A stretch of 64,000 nucleotides of DNA, from NCBI RefSeq assembly GCF_014638845.1, contig NZ_BMFP01000001.1, positions 92,386 to 156,385 of the forward strand. The letters are read 5' to 3'. Source of the DNA: Pontibacter amylolyticus (GTDB lineage: Bacteria; Bacteroidota; Bacteroidia; Cytophagales; Hymenobacteraceae). The first letter of the stretch is position 1. Each line of letters opens with the position of its first letter. Positions 45,675 through 55,147 of this stretch are shown piece after piece. Position numbers and translations under genes: made by a program. Below the pieces are notes generated by a model. The model saw only the letters and a program-made list of their open reading frames with translations, was not told where the DNA came from and searched no databases.

Positions 45675-47990
45675 ATGTTTTTAGCTATACTCGCAGGTTT
45701 CCTGTTGGCATTTGCTGCGCCTCTGCTCCACCGCTGGCTCGGCAAATGGGTGTTAGTGCCTATGGCATTGCTGCCTCTTTCCATCTTTGTATACCTGCTC
45801 ACCCTTAGCCCCGCTGTGCTTGGCGGCGACAAGTTAGGCGAACTGCATGCCTGGGCTCCCTCTCTCAACATTAACCTGCACTTTTTCCTGGACGGACTCA
45901 GCCTGCTCTTTGCTTTGCTCATCACGGGTTTTGGCACCCTCATTATGCTGTACGCGGGCGGCTACCTCAAAGGCCACCCGTTGCTGGGGCGATTCTACCT
46001 ATACCTGACGCTGTTTATGACAGCCATGCTGGGACTCGTGCTGGCAGGCAACATCATCTCCATATTTGTATTCTGGGAGCTTACCAGCATCAGCTCATAC
46101 CTGCTCATCGGCTTTAACCAGGATAAGGAAAAATCACGCAACTCAGCCCTGCAGGCACTGCTCGTGACCGGGCTCGGCGGCATGGCCCTGATGGGCGGCC
46201 TGATTCTGCTGGGCATGGCAGGCGGTAGTTATACCCTGAGCGAGCTGCTGGAACGGGGCGATGTCGTGAGAAACCATGGGCTCTACCTGCCTGCGCTGGT
46301 GCTCCTCCTGCTGGGTGCTTTTACCAAGTCGGCGCAGTTTCCCTTTCACTTCTGGCTGCCCAACGCCATGGAGGCGCCGACGCCTGTCAGCGCCTACCTG
46401 CACTCGGCTACCATGGTGAAGGCAGGCGTATACCTGCTGGCCCGGCTCACCCCCGTGATGGGCGGCACCGACGAATGGCAGTATACCCTGATGATGGTGG
46501 GCGGCATCACAACCGTACTGGGTGCACTGCTGGCCACGCAGCACGTTGATCTGAAAGCCATACTGGCCTATACCACCATCAGCGCGCTGGGTCTGCTGGT
46601 GACCATGACGGGCATCGGAACCGCGCCGGCCATGGAGGCGATGGTGGTTTTCCTGCTGGCGCACGCCCTCTACAAAGGCACCCTGTTTCTGGTGGCCGGC
46701 AACGTGGACCACGCCACCGGCACCCGAGACCTGACACAGCTGACAGGCTTATCAGGCTCCATGCGCTACACCGCTGTTGCGGCGCTGCTGGCTGGCATGT
46801 CCATGGCCGGCATCCTGCCTTTTTTCGGCTTCATCGGCAAAGAGCTGCTCTACGAAGCTTCGCTCCAGGAAAGCCCCTTCCGGTGGATGCTCTTTGCGGT
46901 AAGTTTCTTTTCCGGGATGGTGTTTGTGGCCGTGGCGATCGCTTTAAGCTATGGTGTCTTCTGGCGTCGCAGTACGAGCCCCACTCCCCTGCAACACCCC
47001 GACAAGCCCCTGCTATACCTGCCACCTGTTGTGCTGGCCAGCGCAGGACTGGTGTTTGGCTTGTTGCCGGGTTTTTTTGTGACGCCGCTACTGCGCCGCG
47101 CAGCAGAATCCATGCTGGGTGTGGAGCAGGTGTTTGAACTGGCCTTGTGGCACGGCTTTACGCTGGCACTTGGCCTCAGCGTGCTGACCGTTCTGCTGGG
47201 GTATGTGGTGTACCGTTACGCGAACCGACTGCTGAGCTACGCCAGCCGCTTCAACAGGCTGTACCTTTTTGGGCCGGCCAACCTGTACCAACTCACACTC
47301 AAGGGCTTTCTGATCGGCGCTACCAAGATTACCGCTACAATACAGAACGGCTATCTGCGCAGCTACATCGTGGCCATCGTCACGGCACAGATCTCTCTGG
47401 TTATCCTCGCGCTTTGGGACGGCGGACCCCGCCTGGAATTAGGCAACCGTCTGCATGAACTCTCACAGCTTCGCCTGTACGAGGTGGTGCTGCTGCTCAT
47501 GGTCGTGTCGGCGCTGATCTTCCTGTTTAAGTCGCAGTCCCGCCTCACTTCTATTGCCATTATGGGTATAGTCGGTTACTCGGCAGCGCTCCTTTACATC
47601 TTGTTTGGAGCCCCCGACGTAGCCGCCACACAGCTGCTCATCGAAACGCTTACGGTCGTGATCTTTGTGCTGATCCTGCACAAGCTCCCTGCTTTCAAAT
47701 ACCTGTCGCACGCCTCGGAGCGCTACAAGTACGTGTTGCTCTCGCTCACTTTCGGAGCCGTGATGACGTACGTAATCCTAATCGTCAAGCAATACCCGCT
47801 CGACTCTGAGCTGAAAGCCTATTACGGCCTAAACAGCTACCTGCTCGCGCATGGGCGAAACATCGTCAACGTAATCCTGGTAGATTTCAGGGCCTTCGAC
47901 ACGCTCGGCGAGATTGTGGTGCTGGCCGTGGCAGCCATCGGGATCATGGCCATGCTGAAACTACGTATGCAGAAAGGAGACAAACCATGA
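45675..47990 (+). CDS. mrpA: Mrp Na+/H+ antiporter subunit A
   Basis: MrpA (771 aa) is the largest subunit of the hetero-oligomeric Mrp antiporter, related to NuoL of complex I. The proton-channel part has FVFWELTSISSYLLIGF (Glu in TM5), the lysine-bearing AFTKSAQFPFHFWLPNAMEAPTPVSAYLH-type segment, and ALYKGTLFLVAGNVDHATGTRDL. The C-terminal 200 residues carry the DUF4040/MrpA-C part (GAPDVAATQLLIETL) and the MbhE-like FDTLGEIVVL end. The ATG at 45675 follows an in-frame TTG at 45672. It is the first gene of mrpABCDEFG and overlaps mrpB by ATGA. Confidence 0.95.
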   Translation: MFLAILAGFLLAFAAPLLHRWLGKWVLVPMALLPLSIFVYLLTLSPAVLGGDKLGELHAWAPSLNINLHFFLDGLSLLFALLITGFGTLIMLYAGGYLKGHPLLGRFYLYLTLFMTAMLGLVLAGNIISIFVFWELTSISSYLLIGFNQDKEKSRNSALQALLVTGLGGMALMGGLILLGMAGGSYTLSELLERGDVVRNHGLYLPALVLLLLGAFTKSAQFPFHFWLPNAMEAPTPVSAYLHSATMVKAGVYLLARLTPVMGGTDEWQYTLMMVGGITTVLGALLATQHVDLKAILAYTTISALGLLVTMTGIGTAPAMEAMVVFLLAHALYKGTLFLVAGNVDHATGTRDLTQLTGLSGSMRYTAVAALLAGMSMAGILPFFGFIGKELLYEASLQESPFRWMLFAVSFFSGMVFVAVAIALSYGVFWRRSTSPTPLQHPDKPLLYLPPVVLASAGLVFGLLPGFFVTPLLRRAAESMLGVEQVFELALWHGFTLALGLSVLTVLLGYVVYRYANRLLSYASRFNRLYLFGPANLYQLTLKGFLIGATKITATIQNGYLRSYIVAIVTAQISLVILALWDGGPRLELGNRLHELSQLRLYEVVLLLMVVSALIFLFKSQSRLTSIAIMGIVGYSAALLYILFGAPDVAATQLLIETLTVVIFVLILHKLPAFKYLSHASERYKYVLLSLTFGAVMTYVILIVKQYPLDSELKAYYGLNSYLLAHGRNIVNVILVDFRAFDTLGEIVVLAVAAIGIMAMLKLRMQKGDKP

Positions 47991-48529
47991 AAACCATTGT
48001 ACTCGCGACCGCCATTCGCATCCTCATCCCACTCTTCATCATCTTCTCGGTCTATACCTTGTTTCGGGGCCACAACCACCCGGGCGGGGGCTTTATCGGG
48101 GGACTGATCGGGTCCATCGCTTTCGTGTTCCATACCATGACGCACGGCCCGCAGCACACCGTGGACACCTTCCTGAAACTCAACCTCTATGGCTACCCGC
48201 GACAGCCTAACCAGAGCCGCTCGCTCTACCTGATGCGGATGATGCGCGTGAATGTGTGGCGCCGCAGGAAAATGGCCCGTCATCCGGACATGAAGCACCA
48301 TATGGTCCGCATCGAGTCTGTCTACATTATCGCCACGGGTCTGTTTCTGGCCGTCACCAGCGGTGTGTTAGGCTTGCTCTCCGGTCAGCCTTTCATGCAC
48401 GCCTACTGGACTGATTTTTACATACCTGTGCTGGGTAAACCGGGTACGCCGATCCTGTTTGATCTAGGCGTATACCTGCTGGTCATCGGGGTGGTGCTCA
48501 AAATAACCTTTGTGATGTCAGAAGAATAA
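47987..48529 (+). CDS. mrpB: Mrp antiporter subunit B with basic insertion
   Basis: MrpB has the family start RILIPLFIIFSVYTLFRGHNHPGGGFIGGL and four membrane segments. Its length of 180 aa exceeds the usual ~140. The excess is a cytoplasmic-looking stretch at residues ~66-105 that is very basic (NVWRRRKMARHPDMKHH). It is coupled to mrpA by a 4-base ATGA overlap. Confidence 0.93.
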   Translation: MKTIVLATAIRILIPLFIIFSVYTLFRGHNHPGGGFIGGLIGSIAFVFHTMTHGPQHTVDTFLKLNLYGYPRQPNQSRSLYLMRMMRVNVWRRRKMARHPDMKHHMVRIESVYIIATGLFLAVTSGVLGLLSGQPFMHAYWTDFYIPVLGKPGTPILFDLGVYLLVIGVVLKITFVMSEE

Positions 48530-48533
48530 ACCC

Positions 48534-48896
48534 ATGGAACTCATACTGCCTTTTATTATCGGAATTCTTTTTTCTGCGAGCCTCTATCTGATCCTGCACC
48601 GGCACTTCTTCAAGCTTATACTGGGTCTGATCCTCTTCGGTCTGGCAACCAACCTCTTTCTGTTCGTCATCGGCCGTCTGACACGCGGAGGATCGGCCAT
48701 TATCGAGCCGGATGAAAATGTAGCCGTGGAGCCTTTCGCCGACCCGGTGCCGCAGGCGCTGCTGCTCACTGCCATTGTAATCGGTTTCGGCATTCAGTCC
48801 TTTACCATTGTGCTCATCAAGCGGGTATACCAGTCGTTCGGCACCACCGACCTCGACGACATGAACACCACCGACCAGATAGAAGAAAACCACTAA
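48534..48896 (+). CDS. mrpC: Mrp antiporter subunit C
   Basis: This 120-aa protein, related to NuoK, has three membrane segments and the motif ILFGLATNLFLFVIG, with DPVPQALLLTAIVIGFGIQS carrying the conserved D-P-x-P-Q-A-L-x-L-T-A-I-V-I of MrpC. It follows mrpB by 4 bases and precedes mrpD by 9. Confidence 0.94.
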   Translation: MELILPFIIGILFSASLYLILHRHFFKLILGLILFGLATNLFLFVIGRLTRGGSAIIEPDENVAVEPFADPVPQALLLTAIVIGFGIQSFTIVLIKRVYQSFGTTDLDDMNTTDQIEENH

Positions 48897-48905
48897 GCGC
48901 CCTCT

Positions 48906-50414
48906 ATGAACCACCTGCTCATCATGTTGCCAATACTCATTCCGCTGTATGGGGCTATCCTGAGCCTCTTCTTCTGGCGGTCTGTGCGCGCGCAACAGGT
49001 TATCGGCATCCTGGCACAGGTCTGTCTGCTGATAGCTTCCTTTATGCTGCTCTTCGATATAAATGAAAACGGCATCCGCACCACCCAGGTCGGAAGCTGG
49101 CCCGCTCCCTTTGGCATCACGCTGGTGGCAGACTTATTCAGTGCCATGATCGTGATCACTGGTTCCATTACCGGCATGGCCGTCTACCTTTTTTCCATCA
49201 AGGGGCTGGACAAGGCACGGCAGACGTTCGGCTACTACCCGGTGCTCCTTGTCCTGCAGCTGGGCGTGTCGGGTGCCTGCCTGACGGGCGACTTGTTCAA
49301 CCTATTTGTTTGGTTCGAAGTGCTCCTGATCTGCTGCTTTGTGCTGATTGCGCTGGGCGGCACCAAACCGCAGCTGGAGGGAGCGATAAAGTATGTCACC
49401 ATCAATTTTCTGGCTACCAATTTTCTGCTTGTGGGTATAGGGGTGGTGTACGGCACGCTGGGTTCGCTCAATCTGGCTGAGCTGGCGGTGCTTGTACGCA
49501 CACCGGCAGCGCACCCGGCCCTCATCAACATGGCGGGCATGTTTTTCCTGATCGCATTCGGTATAAAGGCCGCCATTTTCCCACTGTTTTTCTGGCTTCC
49601 GGCCTCTTACCATACCCCGCCAATTGCCATCTCGGCTTTTATAGCTGGCATCATCACCAAGGTGGGCATGTACGCGCTCATCCGCCTTTTCACGCTGGTC
49701 TTTGTGACCGACCAGGATCTGACCATTCCGCTTTTCACGGTGCTGGCGGGCTTTACCATGGTAATCGGGGTGCTCGGGGCCGCTTCACAGAACGATTTCC
49801 GCAAGATCCTGTCTTTCCACATTGTCAGCCAGATCGGGTACATGCTCATGGGGCTGGCGCTGTTCACCCCCCTGGCCATTGCAGGGAGCATTTACTTCAT
49901 CATCCACAACATCATGGTCAAGACCAATCTCTTCCTGATCAGTGGTGTAGTGGCGCACCGCCATGGCACCTTCGCGCTTAAAAAACTTGGCGGCCTATAC
50001 CTGCAGCAGCCCTTGCTGTCTGTGTTGTTCTTCATCTCGGCTTTTTCGCTGGCAGGTATACCGCCTTTCTCCGGATTCTGGGGCAAGTTTATGCTGGCCA
50101 AGGCCGGTTTTGAAATCGACAGTTTTGTCATCGTCCTTGTTTCGCTGGCCGTCAGCCTGATGACGATTTTCTCGATGACCAAGATCTGGAATGAGGTATT
50201 CTGGAAAAAGAAACCGGTGGTGGACCCTTTGCTGGAAGTGATGACGGAACAGGAGCAGCGCCATAACCGACTGCTGCACCTGCCAGTCGTTATCATGACG
50301 GTGTTCATTCTCTTTATCGGGCTTTATGCCGAGCCGGTGGTGGCGATGGCACAATTGGCGGCCGAGCAGCTTCTGAACAGCGAATTATACATCAACGCCG
50401 TATTGAAAAGATAG
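48906..50414 (+). CDS. mrpD: Mrp antiporter subunit D
   Basis: MrpD (502 aa) is the second large antiporter-like subunit, related to NuoM/N. It has FNLFVWFEVLLICCFVLIALGG (TM5 Glu), the FGIKAAIFPLFFWLPASYHTPP segment (Lys in TM7) and HIVSQIGYMLMGLALF. About 14 membrane segments are expected. It ends 1 base before mrpE. Confidence 0.95.
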   Translation: MNHLLIMLPILIPLYGAILSLFFWRSVRAQQVIGILAQVCLLIASFMLLFDINENGIRTTQVGSWPAPFGITLVADLFSAMIVITGSITGMAVYLFSIKGLDKARQTFGYYPVLLVLQLGVSGACLTGDLFNLFVWFEVLLICCFVLIALGGTKPQLEGAIKYVTINFLATNFLLVGIGVVYGTLGSLNLAELAVLVRTPAAHPALINMAGMFFLIAFGIKAAIFPLFFWLPASYHTPPIAISAFIAGIITKVGMYALIRLFTLVFVTDQDLTIPLFTVLAGFTMVIGVLGAASQNDFRKILSFHIVSQIGYMLMGLALFTPLAIAGSIYFIIHNIMVKTNLFLISGVVAHRHGTFALKKLGGLYLQQPLLSVLFFISAFSLAGIPPFSGFWGKFMLAKAGFEIDSFVIVLVSLAVSLMTIFSMTKIWNEVFWKKKPVVDPLLEVMTEQEQRHNRLLHLPVVIMTVFILFIGLYAEPVVAMAQLAAEQLLNSELYINAVLKR

Positions 50415-50415
50415 C

Positions 50416-50913
50416 ATGAAAACATTCATCGTCCATTTTCTGATCGCCTTTATTGGCAGCTACGTTTACTTCAAGTATGGTGATCCGTTTTTGCCTTACA
50501 ATGCGGTCTGGGCAGTGTTCGTGGCATCCTTCATCATGTTTATGCTCTGGCTGACCACCCCTTTCTACCACCGCGCCTACTTTCACAAACTGCCCAGGGC
50601 CATCAGCCTGTTTATTTACTTTCTGAGAGAACTCGTGGTGGCCAACTTCCGGGTGGCCTACGACATCCTGACGCCCAATTACCGCATGAAGCCTGCTGTG
50701 CTGGCCGTTCCGCTGTCTGTCACGACCGACCTGGAAATTACGATGCTCGCCACCATGATCACCATGACTCCGGGCTCGCTGATGATCGACGTAAGCGCTG
50801 ACCGCAAGTTTATCTACATGCACACGCTTTATGTAAAGGACAATGATGTGGAGTCCGCAAAGCAGGACGTCAAAGACGGATTTGAACGACGCATAATGAA
50901 CCTGACACGATGA
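50416..50913 (+). CDS. mrpE: Mrp antiporter subunit E
   Basis: This 165-aa protein has N-terminal membrane segments and the MrpE region LREVVVANFRVAYDIL-like (here FLRELVVANFRVAYDILTP), followed by TMITMTPGSLMIDV and the closing LYVKDNDVESAKQDVKDGFERRI. It overlaps mrpF by 4 bases (ATGA). Confidence 0.93.
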   Translation: MKTFIVHFLIAFIGSYVYFKYGDPFLPYNAVWAVFVASFIMFMLWLTTPFYHRAYFHKLPRAISLFIYFLRELVVANFRVAYDILTPNYRMKPAVLAVPLSVTTDLEITMLATMITMTPGSLMIDVSADRKFIYMHTLYVKDNDVESAKQDVKDGFERRIMNLTR

Positions 50914-51179
50914 GCCTCTTCTCCTTCACTCTCATATTCGCCATGGCTGCCCTCAGCATTTGCGTGGTGTTGATTGGTATACGGTTTGCGATGGGCCCTA
51001 CGCTGCCGGACCGCATCACTTGTTTTGACATGTTCGTGTCCAACATCATCGGTATTGTGGCCATCTACACTGAGCTCACCGGCAACCACGACTTTATTGA
51101 TGTGGCCATTATTCTGTCCCTGTTCGGTTTCCTTGGCTCGATCTCTTTTGCCTATTATCTCATGAAATCAACCCGATAG
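50910..51179 (+). CDS. mrpF: Mrp antiporter subunit F
   Basis: This 89-aa protein has three membrane segments, with GPTLPDRITCFDMFVSNIIGIVA in the middle, matching the MrpF G-P-x-x-x-D-R pattern. It lies between mrpE (4-base overlap) and mrpG (3-base gap). Confidence 0.93.
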   Translation: MSLFSFTLIFAMAALSICVVLIGIRFAMGPTLPDRITCFDMFVSNIIGIVAIYTELTGNHDFIDVAIILSLFGFLGSISFAYYLMKSTR

Positions 51180-51182
51180 CCT

Positions 51183-51584
51183 ATGTTCGAAAACATCAAC
51201 TTTCTGCTCATCCGCGAAATCATCAGTTCGGTGCTCATCATCATGGGGGTCGTCTTCATGCTGATCGCCGCTATCGGGCTTTTGCGCTTCCCGGACTTCT
51301 ACATCCGAATGTCAGCCATCACGAAGGGGTCGACACTGGGGCTCGGTCTCATTTTGACAGGTATGGGAACCTACTTTAACGAGCCCGATATACTGTTGAA
51401 AGTGTTGCTGATCATCGGATTTACGTTCCTGACCGCCCCGGTGGCCGCACACGTGATCGGGCGTACGGCTGTGCGCAACAAGATTCCGTTTTGGGAGCGA
51501 ACCGACCTGGAGGAGTTTAAGGACTACCTGCGAAAAGAGCACAGCACACACCGCGACCACGAGCGGGACAACAAGCATCTTTAG
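51183..51584 (+). CDS. mrpG: Mrp antiporter subunit G
   Basis: This 133-aa protein, three membrane segments, has GLLRFPDFYIRMSAITKGSTLG and FLTAPVAAHVIGRTA, the two conserved MrpG segments. The charged C-terminus is rich in His, Arg and Asp. It is the last gene of the seven-gene unit mrpA-G, which exports Na+ in exchange for H+ and supports growth in alkaline or salty conditions. Confidence 0.93.
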   Translation: MFENINFLLIREIISSVLIIMGVVFMLIAAIGLLRFPDFYIRMSAITKGSTLGLGLILTGMGTYFNEPDILLKVLLIIGFTFLTAPVAAHVIGRTAVRNKIPFWERTDLEEFKDYLRKEHSTHRDHERDNKHL

Positions 51585-51605
51585 CAGCAGGTATAACAGG
51601 ATTAG

Positions 51606-52412
51606 TTAATGCGTGGGATGATGTAAAAAGGGCCGGATGGAGTCGGCGTAGGTGTCGAAGGCCTCAACGGTGGTCAGAATGTGGTCAGGATACGTCAGGG
51701 CGGTGAGTTTGCCTCCGAAAACGCAGCCTGTGTCGATGTTGATGGTATTGTTTTTCCAGCGCGGCTCCCGGACAGGCGTGTGCCCGTATACCACCACCGC
51801 CACGCCGGAGTATTCTGCGGCCCAGTCTAGGCGAACCGGCAGACCGTGGGCATCCACTTCCCCGGTGGTTGGCCCATACAGGCAGAGGTCGCGCACCGAT
51901 TTGCTGTGTCGTCCGTGCAGGCGCTCTTCCAGACCGGCATGCGCCACGACCAGGCGACCTTCATCCAGGATAATGTGATGCGGCAGATGGCCCAAAAAAT
52001 CCCGCACTCTTAAGAGAAAAGCCTGATCGTAATGTTCGAGCTGGGCCATGGTCAGCTCCAGCCCATGGCGAACCTGCACGTTACGCCCCATCAGCTTGCG
52101 GTAAAGCTTGTCATCGTGGTTGCCGCTTACGCAGAGGGCCACATCCTGCTCTACCATGTCCATGACCAGGCGCAGCACTTCCGGTGAGTTCGGTCCGCGG
52201 TCCACCAGATCGCCTACAAATACGGCCATGCAACCTTCGGGCGGCGTCACGCGGTACCTGCCTGCTGCTTTGTCATCATTTACCTCATATCCAAGCTTTT
52301 GGAGCAGTGCCCGTAATTCATCAAAACAGCCGTGCACATCTCCAATGACATGGAAATGGCCGCGCAGGTCTCTCAGTATCAGGTTTCCACTTTTGTCAGG
52401 CTCGTGGTGCAT
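51606..52412 (-). CDS. Metallophosphoesterase (PrpE/ApaH-like)
   Basis: This 268-aa protein is a calcineurin-type phosphoesterase. All metal-site motifs are present: VIGDVHGCFDEL, FVGDLVDRGPNS, VSGNHDDKL, VVAHAGL and VVYGHTPVREP. The pattern fits PrpE-like bis(5'-nucleosyl)-tetraphosphatase or protein phosphatase; the substrate is open. It converges on mrpG with a 21-base gap. Confidence 0.88.
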   Translation of the reverse strand: MHHEPDKSGNLILRDLRGHFHVIGDVHGCFDELRALLQKLGYEVNDDKAAGRYRVTPPEGCMAVFVGDLVDRGPNSPEVLRLVMDMVEQDVALCVSGNHDDKLYRKLMGRNVQVRHGLELTMAQLEHYDQAFLLRVRDFLGHLPHHIILDEGRLVVAHAGLEERLHGRHSKSVRDLCLYGPTTGEVDAHGLPVRLDWAAEYSGVAVVVYGHTPVREPRWKNNTINIDTGCVFGGKLTALTYPDHILTTVEAFDTYADSIRPFLHHPTH

Positions 52413-52594
52413 AGGTCTTTATTGTATTGATTCTGGTTCGGTCTTAACCAATATAATAACTAGAAAACGGCCCTACAGGTTAGATTTCCAGTGTTATTTT
52501 TTTTTGAAGCGACCAGCGATTATACTTTTCCGGACAGGGTTTTCTGGCCTGCAGTATTAAAACAATATTATTGTAAACCCTATCGACCCTTCTT

Positions 52595-54298
52595 TTACCT
52601 ATTGGGGTCCTGCAGATCAGCGCCGATGCCTTCTACACTGGCAGCGGTACGGAACCCGCTCACCAAGCAATCTTTCCAGTAGTTGAAGAAAGAGCGTCTT
52701 TTGGCGCGCACCACCTCAATAGCACCAGCCCGGAGCGCTTCTCCTTCTTTTGGATTGTCAGATTCGATCACCCATTGGTTCGCCACCTTAGAGAGGATCT
52801 TCTTGCCAGTGGACTGGCGTTTGCCTTCGTCCTTGGTCAGCAAATCCACTTTAAAATTCTGATACCGCACGTTCAGGTTGCCACTGGCCTGGTTACGATA
52901 CAGCTCTATGTTAAAATCACTTTCCTGCAGACTGCCATCTTTCACGCTGATAAAGGCGGTCGGCTCCAGGATTGGGTTGAGGATGGCCGGATCTGTGGGT
53001 CCAACTTTACCCTGTAGGGTGTGGTGGCCATCGGGGTCCAGCAGGTTCAGCCTGATGGTGACAGCGAGCGGCGCCTTTCCATATAAGGCTGCCCTGGCAT
53101 CGATCACAGCCGGTTTTTTAGTGGACATGCGGTTTTTGTCGTTGGTCACGTTGCTGATCGTTGCATTCAGGTTTCCGAAGGTGATCATGCCTTTTTCGGT
53201 GGCCTCTTCTGCCAATTCCTCGTAGCGGATGTGCATGCCCTGCACCTCTATTTTCTGTATGGTCAGGCCTGTTTTTAGCTCCTGGATGAAATCGTGCGGC
53301 AATGGTTTGTTTCCTTTCGCACCGAAGTTTTTCCGATCCATAAAAGCACTCAAAGAGGGATTTTTGATCATCACATGGCGGGCTGCCAGGTTATTATATC
53401 GGGAATGCACTTTGTAATCGACTCCACTCAGATTTATTTCCGGCACCTCCAGCCGCATGGTCGTCACAGCTTTACCCTGTAACCGGGCAAGCGCTGCGTT
53501 GTCCAGAAGCGGGATCAGTTTCAGATTGCCGATGTTGAGGGTGCCGTCTTCGGTGTTGGCTTTAAGGGCAGTCGCGTGCAGCTTGTAAGTGCCGTCCGGC
53601 AACCTGAATTCGGCAATACCCGATTCCAAGGCCATGCGGCGGGCGTAATAGGCGCGTTCTTCATCCTGAAAGGCGGTGCTGTCGAGCTGAAAATCTTTCA
53701 CCGAGATCGTGAAATCCTTCAGCGCAATCCGGTCTGCCTTCGCCTTCTGCCCTTCCCTGATTCGCAGGGTGGCCTCCTCTACCTCGATGCTCCCGATCTG
53801 CAGGCCTTTCAGAATTCCATCTACAGATTCGTGCAGTGGCTCATGACTCTCGGTCGAGTCCTGGCGCATTTCCGTGATCAGGATAGTGGGCTGTTTTACC
53901 TGAAGTTTGCTCAGATTAAGCGGTTTACTACGCAAAATACCGAGGAAATTTATACCTGCCAGCACCAATTTGTTTGTTTTGAGATCGATCAGGGTGCGGG
54001 GCGCTTTCACTGCCGTTGTGTCGCGCTGATGTGCTTTGTGGTTCTGATCCCATACCTCAAAGTCAGGCACCAGGTGGATGGAGTCTGCTGTAATGCGCCC
54101 GCTTAGTAACGATGCGTCAAAGCCGTGCAGGTTTAAGGTATAGAGCGAGTTTGAATCTGTTTTTACCCGCGACTCCAGTTTTTCTTTTAGCCAGGGGTTA
54201 AAATACAGGGATGTGAGAAAGCCTATGAGGATGACGAGTAGTGCAAGAATGAGGAGTAGCCATACCCACCACTTCTGGAAGAGCGTTTTTATTTCCAC
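52595..54298 (-). CDS. AsmA/DUF748-like envelope protein
   Basis: This 567-aa protein has one N-terminal membrane segment (WWVWLLLILALLVILIGFL) and a long beta-rich periplasmic part with features like LNLHGFDASLLSGRI, LSKLQVKQPTILI and LNVRYQNFKVDLL. This matches the AsmA/DUF748 superfamily, proposed to bridge membranes for lipid transport. The start is GTG at 54298. The 182 bases between it and the phosphoesterase show no gene. Confidence 0.65.
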   Translation of the reverse strand: MEIKTLFQKWWVWLLLILALLVILIGFLTSLYFNPWLKEKLESRVKTDSNSLYTLNLHGFDASLLSGRITADSIHLVPDFEVWDQNHKAHQRDTTAVKAPRTLIDLKTNKLVLAGINFLGILRSKPLNLSKLQVKQPTILITEMRQDSTESHEPLHESVDGILKGLQIGSIEVEEATLRIREGQKAKADRIALKDFTISVKDFQLDSTAFQDEERAYYARRMALESGIAEFRLPDGTYKLHATALKANTEDGTLNIGNLKLIPLLDNAALARLQGKAVTTMRLEVPEINLSGVDYKVHSRYNNLAARHVMIKNPSLSAFMDRKNFGAKGNKPLPHDFIQELKTGLTIQKIEVQGMHIRYEELAEEATEKGMITFGNLNATISNVTNDKNRMSTKKPAVIDARAALYGKAPLAVTIRLNLLDPDGHHTLQGKVGPTDPAILNPILEPTAFISVKDGSLQESDFNIELYRNQASGNLNVRYQNFKVDLLTKDEGKRQSTGKKILSKVANQWVIESDNPKEGEALRAGAIEVVRAKRRSFFNYWKDCLVSGFRTAASVEGIGADLQDPNR

Positions 54299-54544
54299 GT
54301 TTCGGATTTGTTTCAGTTGAATACGAACACCAACACGATGTGTTTATAGGCTCCTGGCAACTCTTGTTTTAATCTGCTCCGATTTTAGATAGCCGGGATG
54401 TTAAATGGTGACCCAGGTATACGCTGATAGCAGGAGCAGTCGTTAGAAAAATTGAGTCAGCGCAACGCATACCTCAGGCACAGAATCACCATACCGTACC
54501 AGTTCTCACATTTAAAAAAATGAGCGGAAGACCAACTTAAGTTA

Positions 54545-54585
54545 TGAACGAACGTTCAATCATAGTATATTTGAACAAACGTTCA
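54545..54585. promoter_or_regulatory. tetR promoter with two TGAACxAACGTTCA operators
   Basis: Two near-palindromic 14-mers, TGAACGAACGTTCA (54545-54558) and TGAACAAACGTTCA (54572-54585), lie 27 bases apart. The -7 element TATATTTG (54566-54573) is between and overlapping them. TetR dimers would cover the promoter, so autorepression is likely. The ATG of the regulator follows 7 bases later. Confidence 0.75.
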
Positions 54586-54592
54586 TCATGCT

Positions 54593-55147
54593 ATGCCCCG
54601 GTTTCAGGAAAAGAGAGAGCTCAGTATCAATAAGTTGGTTGAAGTAGCCCTGCGGCTATTCGCATCAAAGGGCTACGAAGCCACCTCGATCCGCAACATT
54701 GCCCGCGAAGCGGGTATATCGCTCGGGCTGCTGTACAATTATTTCAAAAGCAAAGACGAGTTACTGGAAGAGATCTTTCGCCGCAGCGTGGAAGACATAC
54801 ATGCCTCCTTTGTGCAATCGCCCGAACAAGGTGGCTCAGGTATAGAGCAGCACATAAGACAAACGGTTAAGCTGCTGAAAGAGAAACAGGATTTCTGGAA
54901 ATTGCTACACGGCATCCGGATACAATCAGAAGTGGTCAGGCAGTTGATGAACGGCATGCAAGAGCAGACAGCCTACATCGAAGACCGTATCCGGCAAAAC
55001 CTGATAGAGGCAGGCATCCCCTTCCCCGACCTCGAAGCTAAACTCCTCTTCGCCTCCATCGACGGTATGGCAAGCCATTTTCTGCTCTACGACAATTACC
55101 CCATCGATGACGTGGCCTCTCTCCTCATCATGAAGTATAAGAAGTGA
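54593..55147 (+). CDS. TetR/AcrR family transcriptional regulator
   Basis: This 184-aa repressor has an N-terminal helix-turn-helix domain (residues ~10-57): VALRLFASKGYEATSIRNIAREAGISLGLLYNYF-type in order, with the family's GLLYNYFKSKDEL. The C-terminal ligand domain is helical. The ligand is unknown. Two operators upstream suggest autorepression and control of the downstream alpha/beta hydrolase. Confidence 0.88.
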   Translation: MPRFQEKRELSINKLVEVALRLFASKGYEATSIRNIAREAGISLGLLYNYFKSKDELLEEIFRRSVEDIHASFVQSPEQGGSGIEQHIRQTVKLLKEKQDFWKLLHGIRIQSEVVRQLMNGMQEQTAYIEDRIRQNLIEAGIPFPDLEAKLLFASIDGMASHFLLYDNYPIDDVASLLIMKYKK

